Source: Sphingomonas zeae
GTDB taxonomy: Bacteria; Pseudomonadota; Alphaproteobacteria; Sphingomonadales; Sphingomonadaceae
Assembly: GCF_014197135.1 (NCBI RefSeq)
Contig: NZ_JACIFA010000014.1
Coordinates: 1-64,000, forward strand
DNA length: 64,000 bases
Reading direction: 5' to 3'
This document shows positions 17,929-26,137 of the stretch, piece by piece. Below the pieces are notes generated by a model. It was not told where the DNA came from. It saw nothing but the letters and a program-made list of their open reading frames with translations, and made no database searches. How positions within the stretch are numbered: the first letter of the stretch is position 1; each line of letters starts with the position of its first letter. A program made the position numbers and the translations under genes.

Positions 17929-19083
17929 ATGACAGACAGGGCGATCAAGCCTTTTACCGTGAATGTCAGCGATGCAGAAATCGATGACCTGAAGTCGAGG
18001 ATCAGGAACACGCGGTGGCTAGACGATTTCGAAAATGAATCGTGGAAATACGGCATGCCGCAAAGCTACCTTCGGGAACTTGCGGACTATTGGGTTACGG
18101 AATATGACTGGAGAAAGCACGAGGCCGAAATAAACTCCTACGATCATTTTCGCGTCGTTATCGATGACGTTCCGATCCACTTTATCTGGGTCAAAGCCAA
18201 AAAGCCTTCCAGTGGCGCACTGATCCTTACCCATGGTTGGCCATGGACGTTCTGGGATTATAAAGGCGTCATTCCGCTTTTGTCCGATCCGGAAGAGGGA
18301 CCCGCATATGACCTCGTCATACCGTCTCTGCCCGGCTTCGGCTACTCATCGCCGCTATGCAAGACGGGCCTCAACCCCACAACCACCGCCGACCTGTGGG
18401 CAAAGCTCATGACCATGTTGGGTTATGACAAATTCGGCGCGGTAGGCGGGGACTGGGGCGCGTTCGTCACGGCCAATCTCAACCACGCCCATGCCGATCG
18501 ACTTTATGGCGCTTATCTGTCGCTTTCGGCGATACCGGGACTGGATTTCAGCAAGCTGACAGCTGAGGATTATGACGGGCCGGGCGAAGAAGGCTGGTAC
18601 GAGCGATGGACCGCACGTATGGCAACGGCCTATGCGCACAGCATGGTCAACTCGGCGGCGCCACAGACTATCGGCTACGCCTTGAATGACTCCCCGCTAG
18701 GCCTTGCATCCTGGATTGTCGAACGCCGCCGCCTGTGGAGCGACTGGGAGCATGATTTCGAGGAGGTCTTGTCGAAAGACGTGCTGCTGACGGGCGTGTC
18801 GATCTATTGGTACACCCAGACCGTGGGCACTGCTGCCCGTTTTTACGAAGAAGCGCATCTCCACCCCTTCAAGCCACGCCACGACAGCAAGACCTTGCCT
18901 GCGCCCACTGCGTTCGGCATCTTTCCGCGAGACCTTCTGCTCCTGCCCCGTAAGCTGGCCGAGCAGCATGCGAACGTCGCGCGGTGGACGGTCATGCCAA
19001 AGGGTGGTCATTTTGCACCATCGGAACAGCCCGAACTGTTGGCAGCCGATGTAAGGGCATTTTTCGCCGAACAGATGGGCTAA
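17929..19083 (+). CDS. Epoxide hydrolase of the EHN (microsomal) type
   Basis: Protein of 384 residues. I place the start at 17929 (MTDRAI...); the ATG at 17917 directly abuts the AAGGA site. An N-terminal epoxide-hydrolase domain (SDAEIDDLKSRIRNTRW) is followed by an alpha/beta hydrolase core. The oxyanion motif is HGWPWTFWDY, the nucleophile Asp lies in GGDWGAFV, and the catalytic His in PKGGHFAPSEQP. A lid Tyr (SIYWYTQT) would polarise the epoxide oxygen. It turns an epoxide into a vicinal diol by an alkyl-enzyme intermediate. No signal peptide is present. It is the last gene of the cluster and is followed by a hairpin at 19104. Confidence 0.9.
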   Translation: MTDRAIKPFTVNVSDAEIDDLKSRIRNTRWLDDFENESWKYGMPQSYLRELADYWVTEYDWRKHEAEINSYDHFRVVIDDVPIHFIWVKAKKPSSGALILTHGWPWTFWDYKGVIPLLSDPEEGPAYDLVIPSLPGFGYSSPLCKTGLNPTTTADLWAKLMTMLGYDKFGAVGGDWGAFVTANLNHAHADRLYGAYLSLSAIPGLDFSKLTAEDYDGPGEEGWYERWTARMATAYAHSMVNSAAPQTIGYALNDSPLGLASWIVERRRLWSDWEHDFEEVLSKDVLLTGVSIYWYTQTVGTAARFYEEAHLHPFKPRHDSKTLPAPTAFGIFPRDLLLLPRKLAEQHANVARWTVMPKGGHFAPSEQPELLAADVRAFFAEQMG

Positions 19084-19103
19084 TGTACGCGCCCTATCCC
19101 TAG

Positions 19104-19141
19104 CCCCACCGATGGTCAGGCCATATCGGTCATCGGTGGGG
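19104..19141 (+). terminator. Hairpin after the epoxide hydrolase gene
   Basis: An 11-bp perfect stem (CCCCACCGATG / CATCGGTGGGG) with a 16-nt loop begins 20 bp after the stop codon. It is followed by GGCGCACTTT, so the T tract is poor. It probably ends the catabolic transcript or protects its 3' end. Confidence 0.55.
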
Positions 19142-19150
19142 GGCGCACTT

Positions 19151-19560
19151 TGATCCTGCACCCGTTTCACCAAATGGAATCCAACGGTTGGAGAAACGAG
19201 TGCCCGATGCTCACTTCCGGTAGCAGCCTGCAAAGATCGCCAAACTGCTACCGGTCGACTTATCGTTGTTATATCGCCTCTGCCCGGCCACCGACCATCA
19301 GTTTAAACCCGCCTCGCTTTTCTTGTGCTCAGAACCTTCACCGCAATCGAAAATGCAGTGGCCGTCTCGATCGCGGTTGGTTTGCAGGTGAACTGCCCCC
19401 CCCATTTCGACCGGACGGATTTGAGTCCAGAAGGAGGTTTGGGGCTTTCCCCCTGAACATAGGCTTATGTCCGTGCCCGCTTCGGCACCATGCGCGCCAC
19501 CCTCGCGCACCGGTGTTCAGCAACCGTTTGAACCCGTTTGGTGAAACGGGGACCAGATCA
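19151..19560. repeat. 410-bp segment bounded by 28-bp imperfect inverted repeats
   Basis: The left arm at 19151-19178 and the right arm at 19533-19560 are reverse complements at 22 of 28 positions, including a perfect 14-bp core (CCCGTTTCACCAAA). The sequence between has no convincing gene and is less GC-rich than the flanks. It could be a miniature transposable element or the remains of an insertion sequence that lost its transposase. I see no clear target duplication. It fills most of the 600-bp gap between 19084 and 19682 and sits at the right edge of the acquired-looking cluster. Confidence 0.45.
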
Positions 19561-19682
19561 TTTGGGTATCGCGCATCATTCGCCCCGATGAACCCTATCG
19601 GCTTTCGCCCGTTACGTTTCGACGCAATCTCAGGTATTTGGCCTTTTGCCATCGCCTGCGACATTGCCGGGAGAATGACCGC

Positions 19683-20117
19683 ATGGCGACGATGACGCTG
19701 CCGGAACTGGCAAAGAAGATGGCCAAGCTCGATTTCGCGATGCTGGCGACGCAAGGGAGCTCCGGCGCAATGACCGCGCGGCCGATGAGCAACAATGGCG
19801 ATGTCGACTATGATGGCGACAGTTATTTCTTCGCCTATGGCCAGTCGCGCAAGGTCGCCGAAATCCAGGCGCAGCCGCTGGTGACGCTCAGCTATACCGG
19901 CCCGGCCGGAATGCTCGGCGGGCCGCCGCTGTTCGTGGCAATTGAGGGCCACGCCTCGCTGATCGCGGATCGCGCGCAGTTTGAGGCGCATTGGACCAAG
20001 GATCTGGACCGCTATTTCCCCGACGGGATCGATACGCCGGGCGTGGTGATGATCCGGATCCACGCCGAACGCATCCGCTATTGGAATGGCGATGACGAGG
20101 GCGAGATCGCCGCCTGA
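19683..20117 (+). CDS. Pyridoxamine 5'-phosphate oxidase-like (general stress) protein
   Basis: Protein of 144 residues with the split-barrel flavin-binding fold of the PNPOx-like/general-stress-protein-26 group. Seen are the early FAMLATQGSSGAMTARPMS, the acidic DYDGDSYFFAYGQSRKVAEI strand-turn and the VTLSYTGPA strand. The start at 19683 has GGGAGA just upstream. Such proteins bind FMN or related cofactors and act in stress responses; true vitamin B6 synthesis is unlikely because the C-terminal PNPOx domain is absent. It is followed after 28 bp by a Tat-exported dehydrogenase, so the two may form a small operon. GC content returns to the chromosomal level here. Confidence 0.85.
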   Translation: MATMTLPELAKKMAKLDFAMLATQGSSGAMTARPMSNNGDVDYDGDSYFFAYGQSRKVAEIQAQPLVTLSYTGPAGMLGGPPLFVAIEGHASLIADRAQFEAHWTKDLDRYFPDGIDTPGVVMIRIHAERIRYWNGDDEGEIAA

Positions 20118-20145
20118 ACCTCTTCCCTGTCGTGAAGGACTCGAC

Positions 20146-21138
20146 ATGACCGATATCGAAACCTCGCGTCGCGGCATTTTGGGCGGAGCCGCGCTGGGTC
20201 TGGCCGCCGGTGCGGCCCCTGGCGCCGCCCTGGCGCAATCGAGCGGCAGCGGCGTCCCCAGCCTGCGCGATCCGCGCTCCGCCTATACCCGCACCCCCTT
20301 TCCCGAGCAGCGCCAGCCCTGGCCCGCGCTCGCCAGCAAGATGACCCCGCGCCCCGATCATGGCGAGACAAGCTATCGCGGCTCGGGCAAGCTGACCGGA
20401 CGCAAGGCATTGCTGACCGGCGGCGACAGCGGCATCGGGCGCGCCGCGGCCATCGCCTTTGCCCGTGAGGGCGCCGATGTCGCGATCAATTATCACCCCA
20501 GCGAGGAGCCCGACGCGCGTGAGGTCGCCGACCTGATCCGGCAGGCGGGGCGCAAGGCGGTGCTGCTGCCCGCCGACATCCGCACGCAAAAGGCCTGCGA
20601 GGAGGTGGTGCGCAAGGCGATCGCGCAGCTCGGCGGGCTCGACCTGCTGGTCAACAATGCCGCCTATCAGCAATCCAAGGCTGACATCTCCGAGATCAGC
20701 GACGAACAGTTCGTCCGCACCTATGAGACCAACGTCTTCCACGTCTTTCGCTTTTCCAAGGCGGCGATCCCGTCGATGCCGCCGGGATCGGTCATCATCA
20801 ATACCATTTCCCAGAACAGCTATGACCCGGGCGAGGACCTGATCGACTATGCCTCGACCAAGGCGGCGATCCAGAATTTGACCCGCGGCATGGCCAAGCA
20901 GTTGGCCAAGAAGGGTATCCGCGTCAACGCCGTGTCGCCCGGCCCGGTCTGGACCCCGCTTCAGGTCGCGGGCGGGCAGTTGCCCGGCAAGATGCACGAG
21001 TTCGGCCAGGACACGTCGCTGGGCCGCGCGGGGCAACCCGCCGAACTGGCGTCGCTCTATGTCGCGCTGGCCTCGGGTGAAGCGACCTTCTCCACCGGCA
21101 CCGCCGTCGGCGCACATGGAGGCACGGGCTTCCCATAA
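20146..21138 (+). CDS. Tat-exported short-chain dehydrogenase
   Basis: Protein of 330 residues, start at 20146 with AAGGA upstream. The N-terminus has a twin-arginine signal (TSRRGILGGAALGLAAG) ending near ALAQS, so it is exported folded, presumably with its nucleotide bound. A 50-residue segment follows, then the SDR core. The cofactor motif is TGGDSGIG, followed by NNAAY, catalytic Ser in NTISQNSY and YASTK. The layout matches the YghA/YhdG-like glucose/ribitol dehydrogenase family, where the 40-50-residue N-terminal extension is normal. Periplasmic SDRs are uncommon but recurrent in sphingomonads. The substrate is unknown. Confidence 0.88.
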   Translation: MTDIETSRRGILGGAALGLAAGAAPGAALAQSSGSGVPSLRDPRSAYTRTPFPEQRQPWPALASKMTPRPDHGETSYRGSGKLTGRKALLTGGDSGIGRAAAIAFAREGADVAINYHPSEEPDAREVADLIRQAGRKAVLLPADIRTQKACEEVVRKAIAQLGGLDLLVNNAAYQQSKADISEISDEQFVRTYETNVFHVFRFSKAAIPSMPPGSVIINTISQNSYDPGEDLIDYASTKAAIQNLTRGMAKQLAKKGIRVNAVSPGPVWTPLQVAGGQLPGKMHEFGQDTSLGRAGQPAELASLYVALASGEATFSTGTAVGAHGGTGFP

Positions 21139-21250
21139 GCATCAAGGGGGGACGGCCGGGGATCATGACACCGAGTTCATGTTATGATCCTTGACTTGAG
21201 CGGCGCAACGGGTGCTCCATCGGGCATAGACTCCGGTTTTCAGGATCATC

Positions 21251-23296
21251 ATGAAGCGCTTTGCCTTTGCCGTCGCCCTCCTCGCCTCCTCTGCCGCCAT
21301 CGCCCAGACGGGTCTGTTGCCCGGCGTCGACAAGGCGCTGATCGACGACAGCGTCAAACCCGGCGACAATTTCAACGACTATGCCAATGGGACGTGGATC
21401 AAGACCGCGCAGATTCCGTCCGATCGTTCGTCGATCGGCGTCGGCCTGGATGTCTCGCTACGGGCAGAGGCGCGTACCGCCGCGATCATCAAGGGTGCGG
21501 CTTCGGCGAAGGGCGAACCGGGTAGCGACGAGCAGCGCATCGCCGATTACTATGCCGCCTATACCGATACCGCCGGGATCAAGGCGCGCGGGCTGAAGCC
21601 GATCCAGGGCGATCTGGCCGCCATTGCGGCGATCAAGGACAAACGCGACCTGTCGCGCGCGATCGGTGCGGCGATGCGGTCGGACACCGACCCCTTCAAC
21701 AACAACAATTACGCCAGCACCAACGACCTGTTCGGCCTGTTCGTCAGCCAGGACATGAACCAGCCAACCCGCAACGTGCCGTATCTGATGCAGGGTGGGT
21801 TGGGCCTGCCCGACCGCGACTATTATCTGTCCGACAAGCCGGAAATGGCGGAGATACGCACCGCCTATCGCGCCTATCTGACCCAGCTGATGCAGCTGGC
21901 CGGACTGTCCGATCCCCAGGGCCGCGCCGACCGCGTCTTCGCGCTGGAGATGAAGATCGCCGCCGCGCAGACCGACATCATCGCCAGCCAGGATGCGCAT
22001 AAGGGCAACAATCCCTGGACCCGTGCCGATTTCGACACCAAGGCGCCCGGCATCGACTGGAACGCTTTCTGGACAGCCTCGGGCGTGCCTGCCAGCCAGC
22101 GCGACTTCATCGCGTGGCAGCCGGACGCGATCACCAAGCTGTCGACACTGGTCGCCAGCGAGCCGCTGCAAAGCTGGCAGGACTGGCTGGCCTTCCACGC
22201 GATCAACCAGGTGACGGGTTCGCTGCCCAAGGCGATAGACGATGTATCCTTCGGCTTTTACGGCCGCACGTTGAACGGCACGCCCGCGCAGCAGCCGCGC
22301 GAGAAGCGGGGCATCTCCGCCGTCAACGGCGCGCTGGGCGAAGCGGTCGGGAAGATCTACGCCGCCCGCTATTTCCCGGCTTCGTCCAAGGTCGAAATCC
22401 AGAAGATGGTGAAGAACATCGTCGCCGCTTTCGACCGGCGCATCGCCGCGCTCGACTGGATGGCACCCGCGACCAAGAAGGAAGCGCGCGCCAAGCTGGC
22501 GGTGCTGAAGGTCGGCGTCGGTTATCCCGACCATTGGTGGAATTATCCGAAGTTCGAGGTCCGCGCCGACGATCCGGTCGGCAATGCCCAGCGCGCCAAG
22601 CTCGCCCTTTATCGCTATCACGTCGGCAAACTCGGCAAGCCGGTCGATCGCAGCGAATGGTGGATGACGCCGCAGACGGTGAACGCGGTCAACCTGCCGC
22701 TCCAGAACGCGCTGAACTTCCCCGCCGCGATCCTGGAGAGCCCCTATTTCGATCCGAAGTTCGACGCGGCCGCCAATTACGGCGCGATCGGATCGGTGAT
22801 CGGGCATGAGATCAGCCACAGCTTCGACAATCTGGGGGCCGATTTCGACTCCACCGGGCGCCTGCACAATTGGTGGACGCCCGCCGACCTCAAGCGGTTC
22901 GAGGGCGCCGGTCAGGCCCTGGTCGCGCAATATAGCGCTTATGAGGCGCTACCCGGCCTCCACCTGAACGGCGAGCAGGAGCTGGGTGAGAATATCGCCG
23001 ATGTCGCCGGGCTGACCGCCTCCTATGAAGCGTACAAGGCCTCGCTGGGCGGCAAGCCCGCGCCAGTCATCGACGGACTGAGCGGCGACCAGCGCTTCTT
23101 CCTGGCCTTTGCGCAGAGCTGGCGGACCAAGATGCGCGAGAAAGCGCTGCGGGCACGGATCGCGACCGATGTGCACGCCCCGGCGCCGTGGCGCGTGCTG
23201 ACCGTGCGCAACCTCGACGCCTGGTACGGCCCGTTCAAGGTCCAGCCGGGTCAGAAGCTGTACCTGACGCCCGAACAGCGCGTCCACGTCTGGTAA
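21251..23296 (+). CDS. M13-family zinc metallopeptidase
   Basis: Protein of 681 residues, the usual M13 (neprilysin/PepO) length, with a signal peptide ending near AIAQT. The N-terminal M13 domain covers about residues 30-430. The zinc-binding motif HEISH (His519, His523) lies in IGHEISHSFDN. The third ligand is in ELGENIADVAGL (ExxxD), and the C-terminal substrate-binding segment VHAPAPWRVLTVRNLDAW is intact. It should degrade oligopeptides in the periplasm. AGGA lies 6 nt before the ATG. It appears monocistronic: 112 bp separate it from the upstream gene and a palindromic element lies downstream. Confidence 0.93.
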   Translation: MKRFAFAVALLASSAAIAQTGLLPGVDKALIDDSVKPGDNFNDYANGTWIKTAQIPSDRSSIGVGLDVSLRAEARTAAIIKGAASAKGEPGSDEQRIADYYAAYTDTAGIKARGLKPIQGDLAAIAAIKDKRDLSRAIGAAMRSDTDPFNNNNYASTNDLFGLFVSQDMNQPTRNVPYLMQGGLGLPDRDYYLSDKPEMAEIRTAYRAYLTQLMQLAGLSDPQGRADRVFALEMKIAAAQTDIIASQDAHKGNNPWTRADFDTKAPGIDWNAFWTASGVPASQRDFIAWQPDAITKLSTLVASEPLQSWQDWLAFHAINQVTGSLPKAIDDVSFGFYGRTLNGTPAQQPREKRGISAVNGALGEAVGKIYAARYFPASSKVEIQKMVKNIVAAFDRRIAALDWMAPATKKEARAKLAVLKVGVGYPDHWWNYPKFEVRADDPVGNAQRAKLALYRYHVGKLGKPVDRSEWWMTPQTVNAVNLPLQNALNFPAAILESPYFDPKFDAAANYGAIGSVIGHEISHSFDNLGADFDSTGRLHNWWTPADLKRFEGAGQALVAQYSAYEALPGLHLNGEQELGENIADVAGLTASYEAYKASLGGKPAPVIDGLSGDQRFFLAFAQSWRTKMREKALRARIATDVHAPAPWRVLTVRNLDAWYGPFKVQPGQKLYLTPEQRVHVW

Positions 23297-23310
23297 GCGC
23301 CTGAGGTGGC

Positions 23311-23520
23311 CAATCTTCCCCTCTCCCCTCACCGAGGGGAGAGGGTTGCGCAGACTTGGTCTTTGCGAAAGCAAAGGCTTAGTCGGAGCTGGGTGAGGGG
23401 TGAGCGCTCGCCCAAGCGAGCGCGCGAGCCAAAGGCTCGCTCAACCCCTCACCCAAGCTGCGCTAGCCAGCAGAGCTGGCAAGCTTCGCTAACCCTCTCC
23501 CCTTTCCAGGGGAGAGGGAG
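23311..23520. repeat. Composite palindromic intergenic element
   Basis: About 210 bp made of nested inverted repeats. Both ends hold the same hairpin: CCCTCTCCCCT / AGGGGAGAGGG with 4-5-nt loops at 23319-23345 and 23493-23518. The centre has GGTGAGGGGT pairing with ACCCCTCACC and two smaller hairpins between them (GCGAGCC AAA GGCTCGC among others). Such elements recur between genes in sphingomonad genomes, like REP/BIME sequences. It lies between the M13 peptidase stop and the TonB receptor start and may also end transcription of the former. Confidence 0.75.
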
Positions 23521-23664
23521 TAAAAAACGCCAGCGCGATTACCATCCGTCATCGCCAAGCCAACCTTATCGCCCCCCAAGGAAGCCTTGCGCCCCAATTC
23601 CCAGCATCGGTGTAGAGATAGGAGCAACAAGGCTCATCTTGATAATAATAGGGGGAATGTACCT

Positions 23665-26094
23665 GTGCGCACGGCGCGATCCCTGCTGCTTGCCAGCTCC
23701 ATGTTGCTGACGCCGCTGCTGGCGGCACCAGCTCTCGCCCAAGACACCACCGATGCATCCGCCGAGGCCGAACCGGCCGTCGCGACCGCGCAGAACGACA
23801 TCGTCGTCACCGGCACCCGCGCCCAGGGGCGCAGCCGCCTTGACTCCGTCTCGCCGGTCGATGTGCTGAGCGGTCAGGCGCTGCGAGCACAGGGCACGAC
23901 CGAGCTGGCCCAGGCGCTGTCGAGCGTCGCGCCCTCGATCGACTTCCCGCGTCAGGCGGCGGTCGACGGAACCGATGCGATCCGCCCGGCCACGCTGCGC
24001 GGCCTGTCGCCCGACCAGACGCTGGTGCTCATCAACGGCACCCGCGCGCATACCTCCGCGCTGCTCAACATCAACGGCTCGATCGGGCGCGGTGCCGCGG
24101 CGGCCGACTTGAACACCATCCCCACGGTCGCGCTCGACCGGGTCGAGGTGCTGCGCGACGGCGCTTCGGCGCAATATGGCTCGGACGCGATTGCGGGCGT
24201 GGTCAATCTGCGGCTGCGCGAGGCCCGCTCGGGCGGCGGGGCCAACGTGACCTTCGGGACCTTCGCCACCCAATATGACGCCGCGCGCACCTCGCGCTCT
24301 GTCCGGGACGGTGAATCCGTGTCGGTCAGCGGCTGGAAGGGCTTCGGCCTGGGCAGCGACGGCTTCCTCACCTTGTCGGGCGAATATGTCGCGCGCCAAC
24401 CGACCAACCGCGCCGATATCGATCCGCGCGGCCCCGCGCCGCAGCGCATCCGCGCACGCTTCGGCGATCCGCAGATCGAGCAGGGCACGGTGTACCTCAA
24501 CGCCGCGCTGCCGCTCGGCGACAGCGGCTGGACCGCCTATGCCAATGGTGGTTTCCAGCAGCGTGACAGCGAGAGCGCAGCCTTCCCGCGTGTCGCGGGC
24601 GCAAACAATGTGAATGCCGAAGCGGTGCGAGGCCTCTACCCCGACGGTTTCCTGCCGCTGATCGGCACGACTTCGCGCGACTATAACGCGACCGGCGGCG
24701 TGCGCGGCACGATCGGCGACTGGAATGCCGACCTGACCGTCAGCTATGGCCGCAACACGATCGATTTCGCGACGCTGAACTCGGCCAACTCGACCTATGG
24801 CAATGCGACGCTGCGCGACTTCGATGACGGTCGCCTGACCTATGACCAGCTCGTCACCGGGCTGGACCTGTCGCGCGAATATACGCTGGGTGCAGCGGTC
24901 TTCAACGTCGCGGCGGGGGCCGAATATCGGCGCGAAGGCTTCAAGATCAATGCGGGCCAGCCCGAAAGCTATAACCGCGCACCCGGCGCCGCCGCCAATC
25001 TGGCCTCGGGCGCGCAGGGCTTTGTCGGGTTCCGACCCGAGAACCAGGTCGACGCGCATCGCAGCAACGGCAGCCTGTATCTGGATGTCGAGGCCAAGCT
25101 GTGGGATCGCCTGACCCTGGGCGCGGCGGTGCGCGGCGAGAGCTATTCGGATTTCGGCGAAACCGCGACCGCCAAATTCTCGGCGCGTTATGATGTGGCA
25201 CCCTGGCTGGCCTTCCGTGGCACGCTGTCGACCGGCTTCCGCGCGCCGTCACTGCAACAGCAATATTACACCTCGACCCAGACGCTGGTGACGAACGGCC
25301 AGATCCTGGAAACCGGCCTCTATCCGGTCAGCGACGACATTGCCCGGAAGCTGGGCGCGCTGCCGCTGGAGCCCGAAAAGTCGCGCAACTATTCGCTGGG
25401 CACCGTCGTGCGCTTCGGCGGGTTCAGCCTGACCGTCGACGGCTATCGTATCCGTATCCGCAACCAGATCGTGCTGTCGGAGAATATCCAATCCTCGGCC
25501 AGCCCGCAGGTCGCGGGCTTGCTGTCGCCGTTCGGCGTGCAGGCGGCGCGCTTCTTCATCAACGGCGTCCAGACCACGACCAAGGGCCTGGACATCGTCG
25601 CAGCCTATAACTGGCGCAGCGAGACGCTGGGCAGCTTCAACCTGAGCGCGGCGGCGAACATCAACGACCTGTCGGTCGACCGGGTGCCGACATCGACGGC
25701 CGCGCTGAACCCTGCGCCCAGCCTGTTCGCGCGCAACCGCATCCTGACCATCGAGCAGGGAACACCGCGCAACAAGATCGTGGGCTCGGTCGACTGGACC
25801 CGGCAGGCGGTGGGCGCGACGCTGCGCGCGGTCCATTATGGCGATGTGTTGCAACCCGGCTCGGTGGTCGCCAACGACCTCTATACCGGCCCGCGAACGA
25901 TCGTCGATCTGGAAGGCCGTTACCGCTTCAACGACAATGTGTCGCTAGCGCTTGGGGCGTCGAACCTGTTCGACGTCTATCCCCGCACGACGCCCGCCGC
26001 GCTGAACAACAACGGCGTGACGGCCTTCCCCTACTACTCGCCCTTCGGCTTCAACGGACGGCAGCTTTACGGGCGGTTGAACCTGACCTGGTAA
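23665..26094 (+). CDS. TonB-dependent outer-membrane receptor
   Basis: Receptor of 809 residues. I use the GTG at 23665 because GGGGGA lies 8 nt upstream and a clean signal peptide follows (SLLLASSMLLTPLLAAPALA). The TonB box region reads NDIVVTGTRAQGRS. The plug domain covers about residues 50-170 (ATLRGLSPDQTLVLINGTR, VEVLRDGASAQYGSDAIAGV). The 22-strand barrel ends with the C-terminal RQLYGRLNLTW. There is no STN signalling domain. The divergence of function is unknown, but the convergent histidine acid phosphatase downstream shares its terminator and makes a phosphorylated or inositol-type substrate one possibility. Confidence 0.92.
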   Translation: MRTARSLLLASSMLLTPLLAAPALAQDTTDASAEAEPAVATAQNDIVVTGTRAQGRSRLDSVSPVDVLSGQALRAQGTTELAQALSSVAPSIDFPRQAAVDGTDAIRPATLRGLSPDQTLVLINGTRAHTSALLNINGSIGRGAAAADLNTIPTVALDRVEVLRDGASAQYGSDAIAGVVNLRLREARSGGGANVTFGTFATQYDAARTSRSVRDGESVSVSGWKGFGLGSDGFLTLSGEYVARQPTNRADIDPRGPAPQRIRARFGDPQIEQGTVYLNAALPLGDSGWTAYANGGFQQRDSESAAFPRVAGANNVNAEAVRGLYPDGFLPLIGTTSRDYNATGGVRGTIGDWNADLTVSYGRNTIDFATLNSANSTYGNATLRDFDDGRLTYDQLVTGLDLSREYTLGAAVFNVAAGAEYRREGFKINAGQPESYNRAPGAAANLASGAQGFVGFRPENQVDAHRSNGSLYLDVEAKLWDRLTLGAAVRGESYSDFGETATAKFSARYDVAPWLAFRGTLSTGFRAPSLQQQYYTSTQTLVTNGQILETGLYPVSDDIARKLGALPLEPEKSRNYSLGTVVRFGGFSLTVDGYRIRIRNQIVLSENIQSSASPQVAGLLSPFGVQAARFFINGVQTTTKGLDIVAAYNWRSETLGSFNLSAAANINDLSVDRVPTSTAALNPAPSLFARNRILTIEQGTPRNKIVGSVDWTRQAVGATLRAVHYGDVLQPGSVVANDLYTGPRTIVDLEGRYRFNDNVSLALGASNLFDVYPRTTPAALNNNGVTAFPYYSPFGFNGRQLYGRLNLTW

Positions 26095-26099
26095 TCACG

Positions 26100-26134
26100 A
26101 AGGGGGTGCCGTTCCGACAACGGCACCCCCTTTT
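26100..26134. terminator. Bidirectional rho-independent terminator
   Basis: A 14-bp perfect stem (AAGGGGGTGCCGTT / AACGGCACCCCCTT) with a 5-nt loop, ending in TTTT on the plus strand and preceded by an A-rich stretch for the minus strand. It lies exactly between the convergent TonB receptor stop (26094) and phosphatase stop (26138), so it serves both. Confidence 0.9.
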
Positions 26135-26137
26135 GAC

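Noticed and set aside
23311..23520. A CRISPR array in the repeat-rich gap after the M13 peptidase gene
   Set aside because: The repeats are inverted and nested rather than direct and evenly spaced, and there are no spacers or cas genes. No CRISPR array was seen anywhere in the window.
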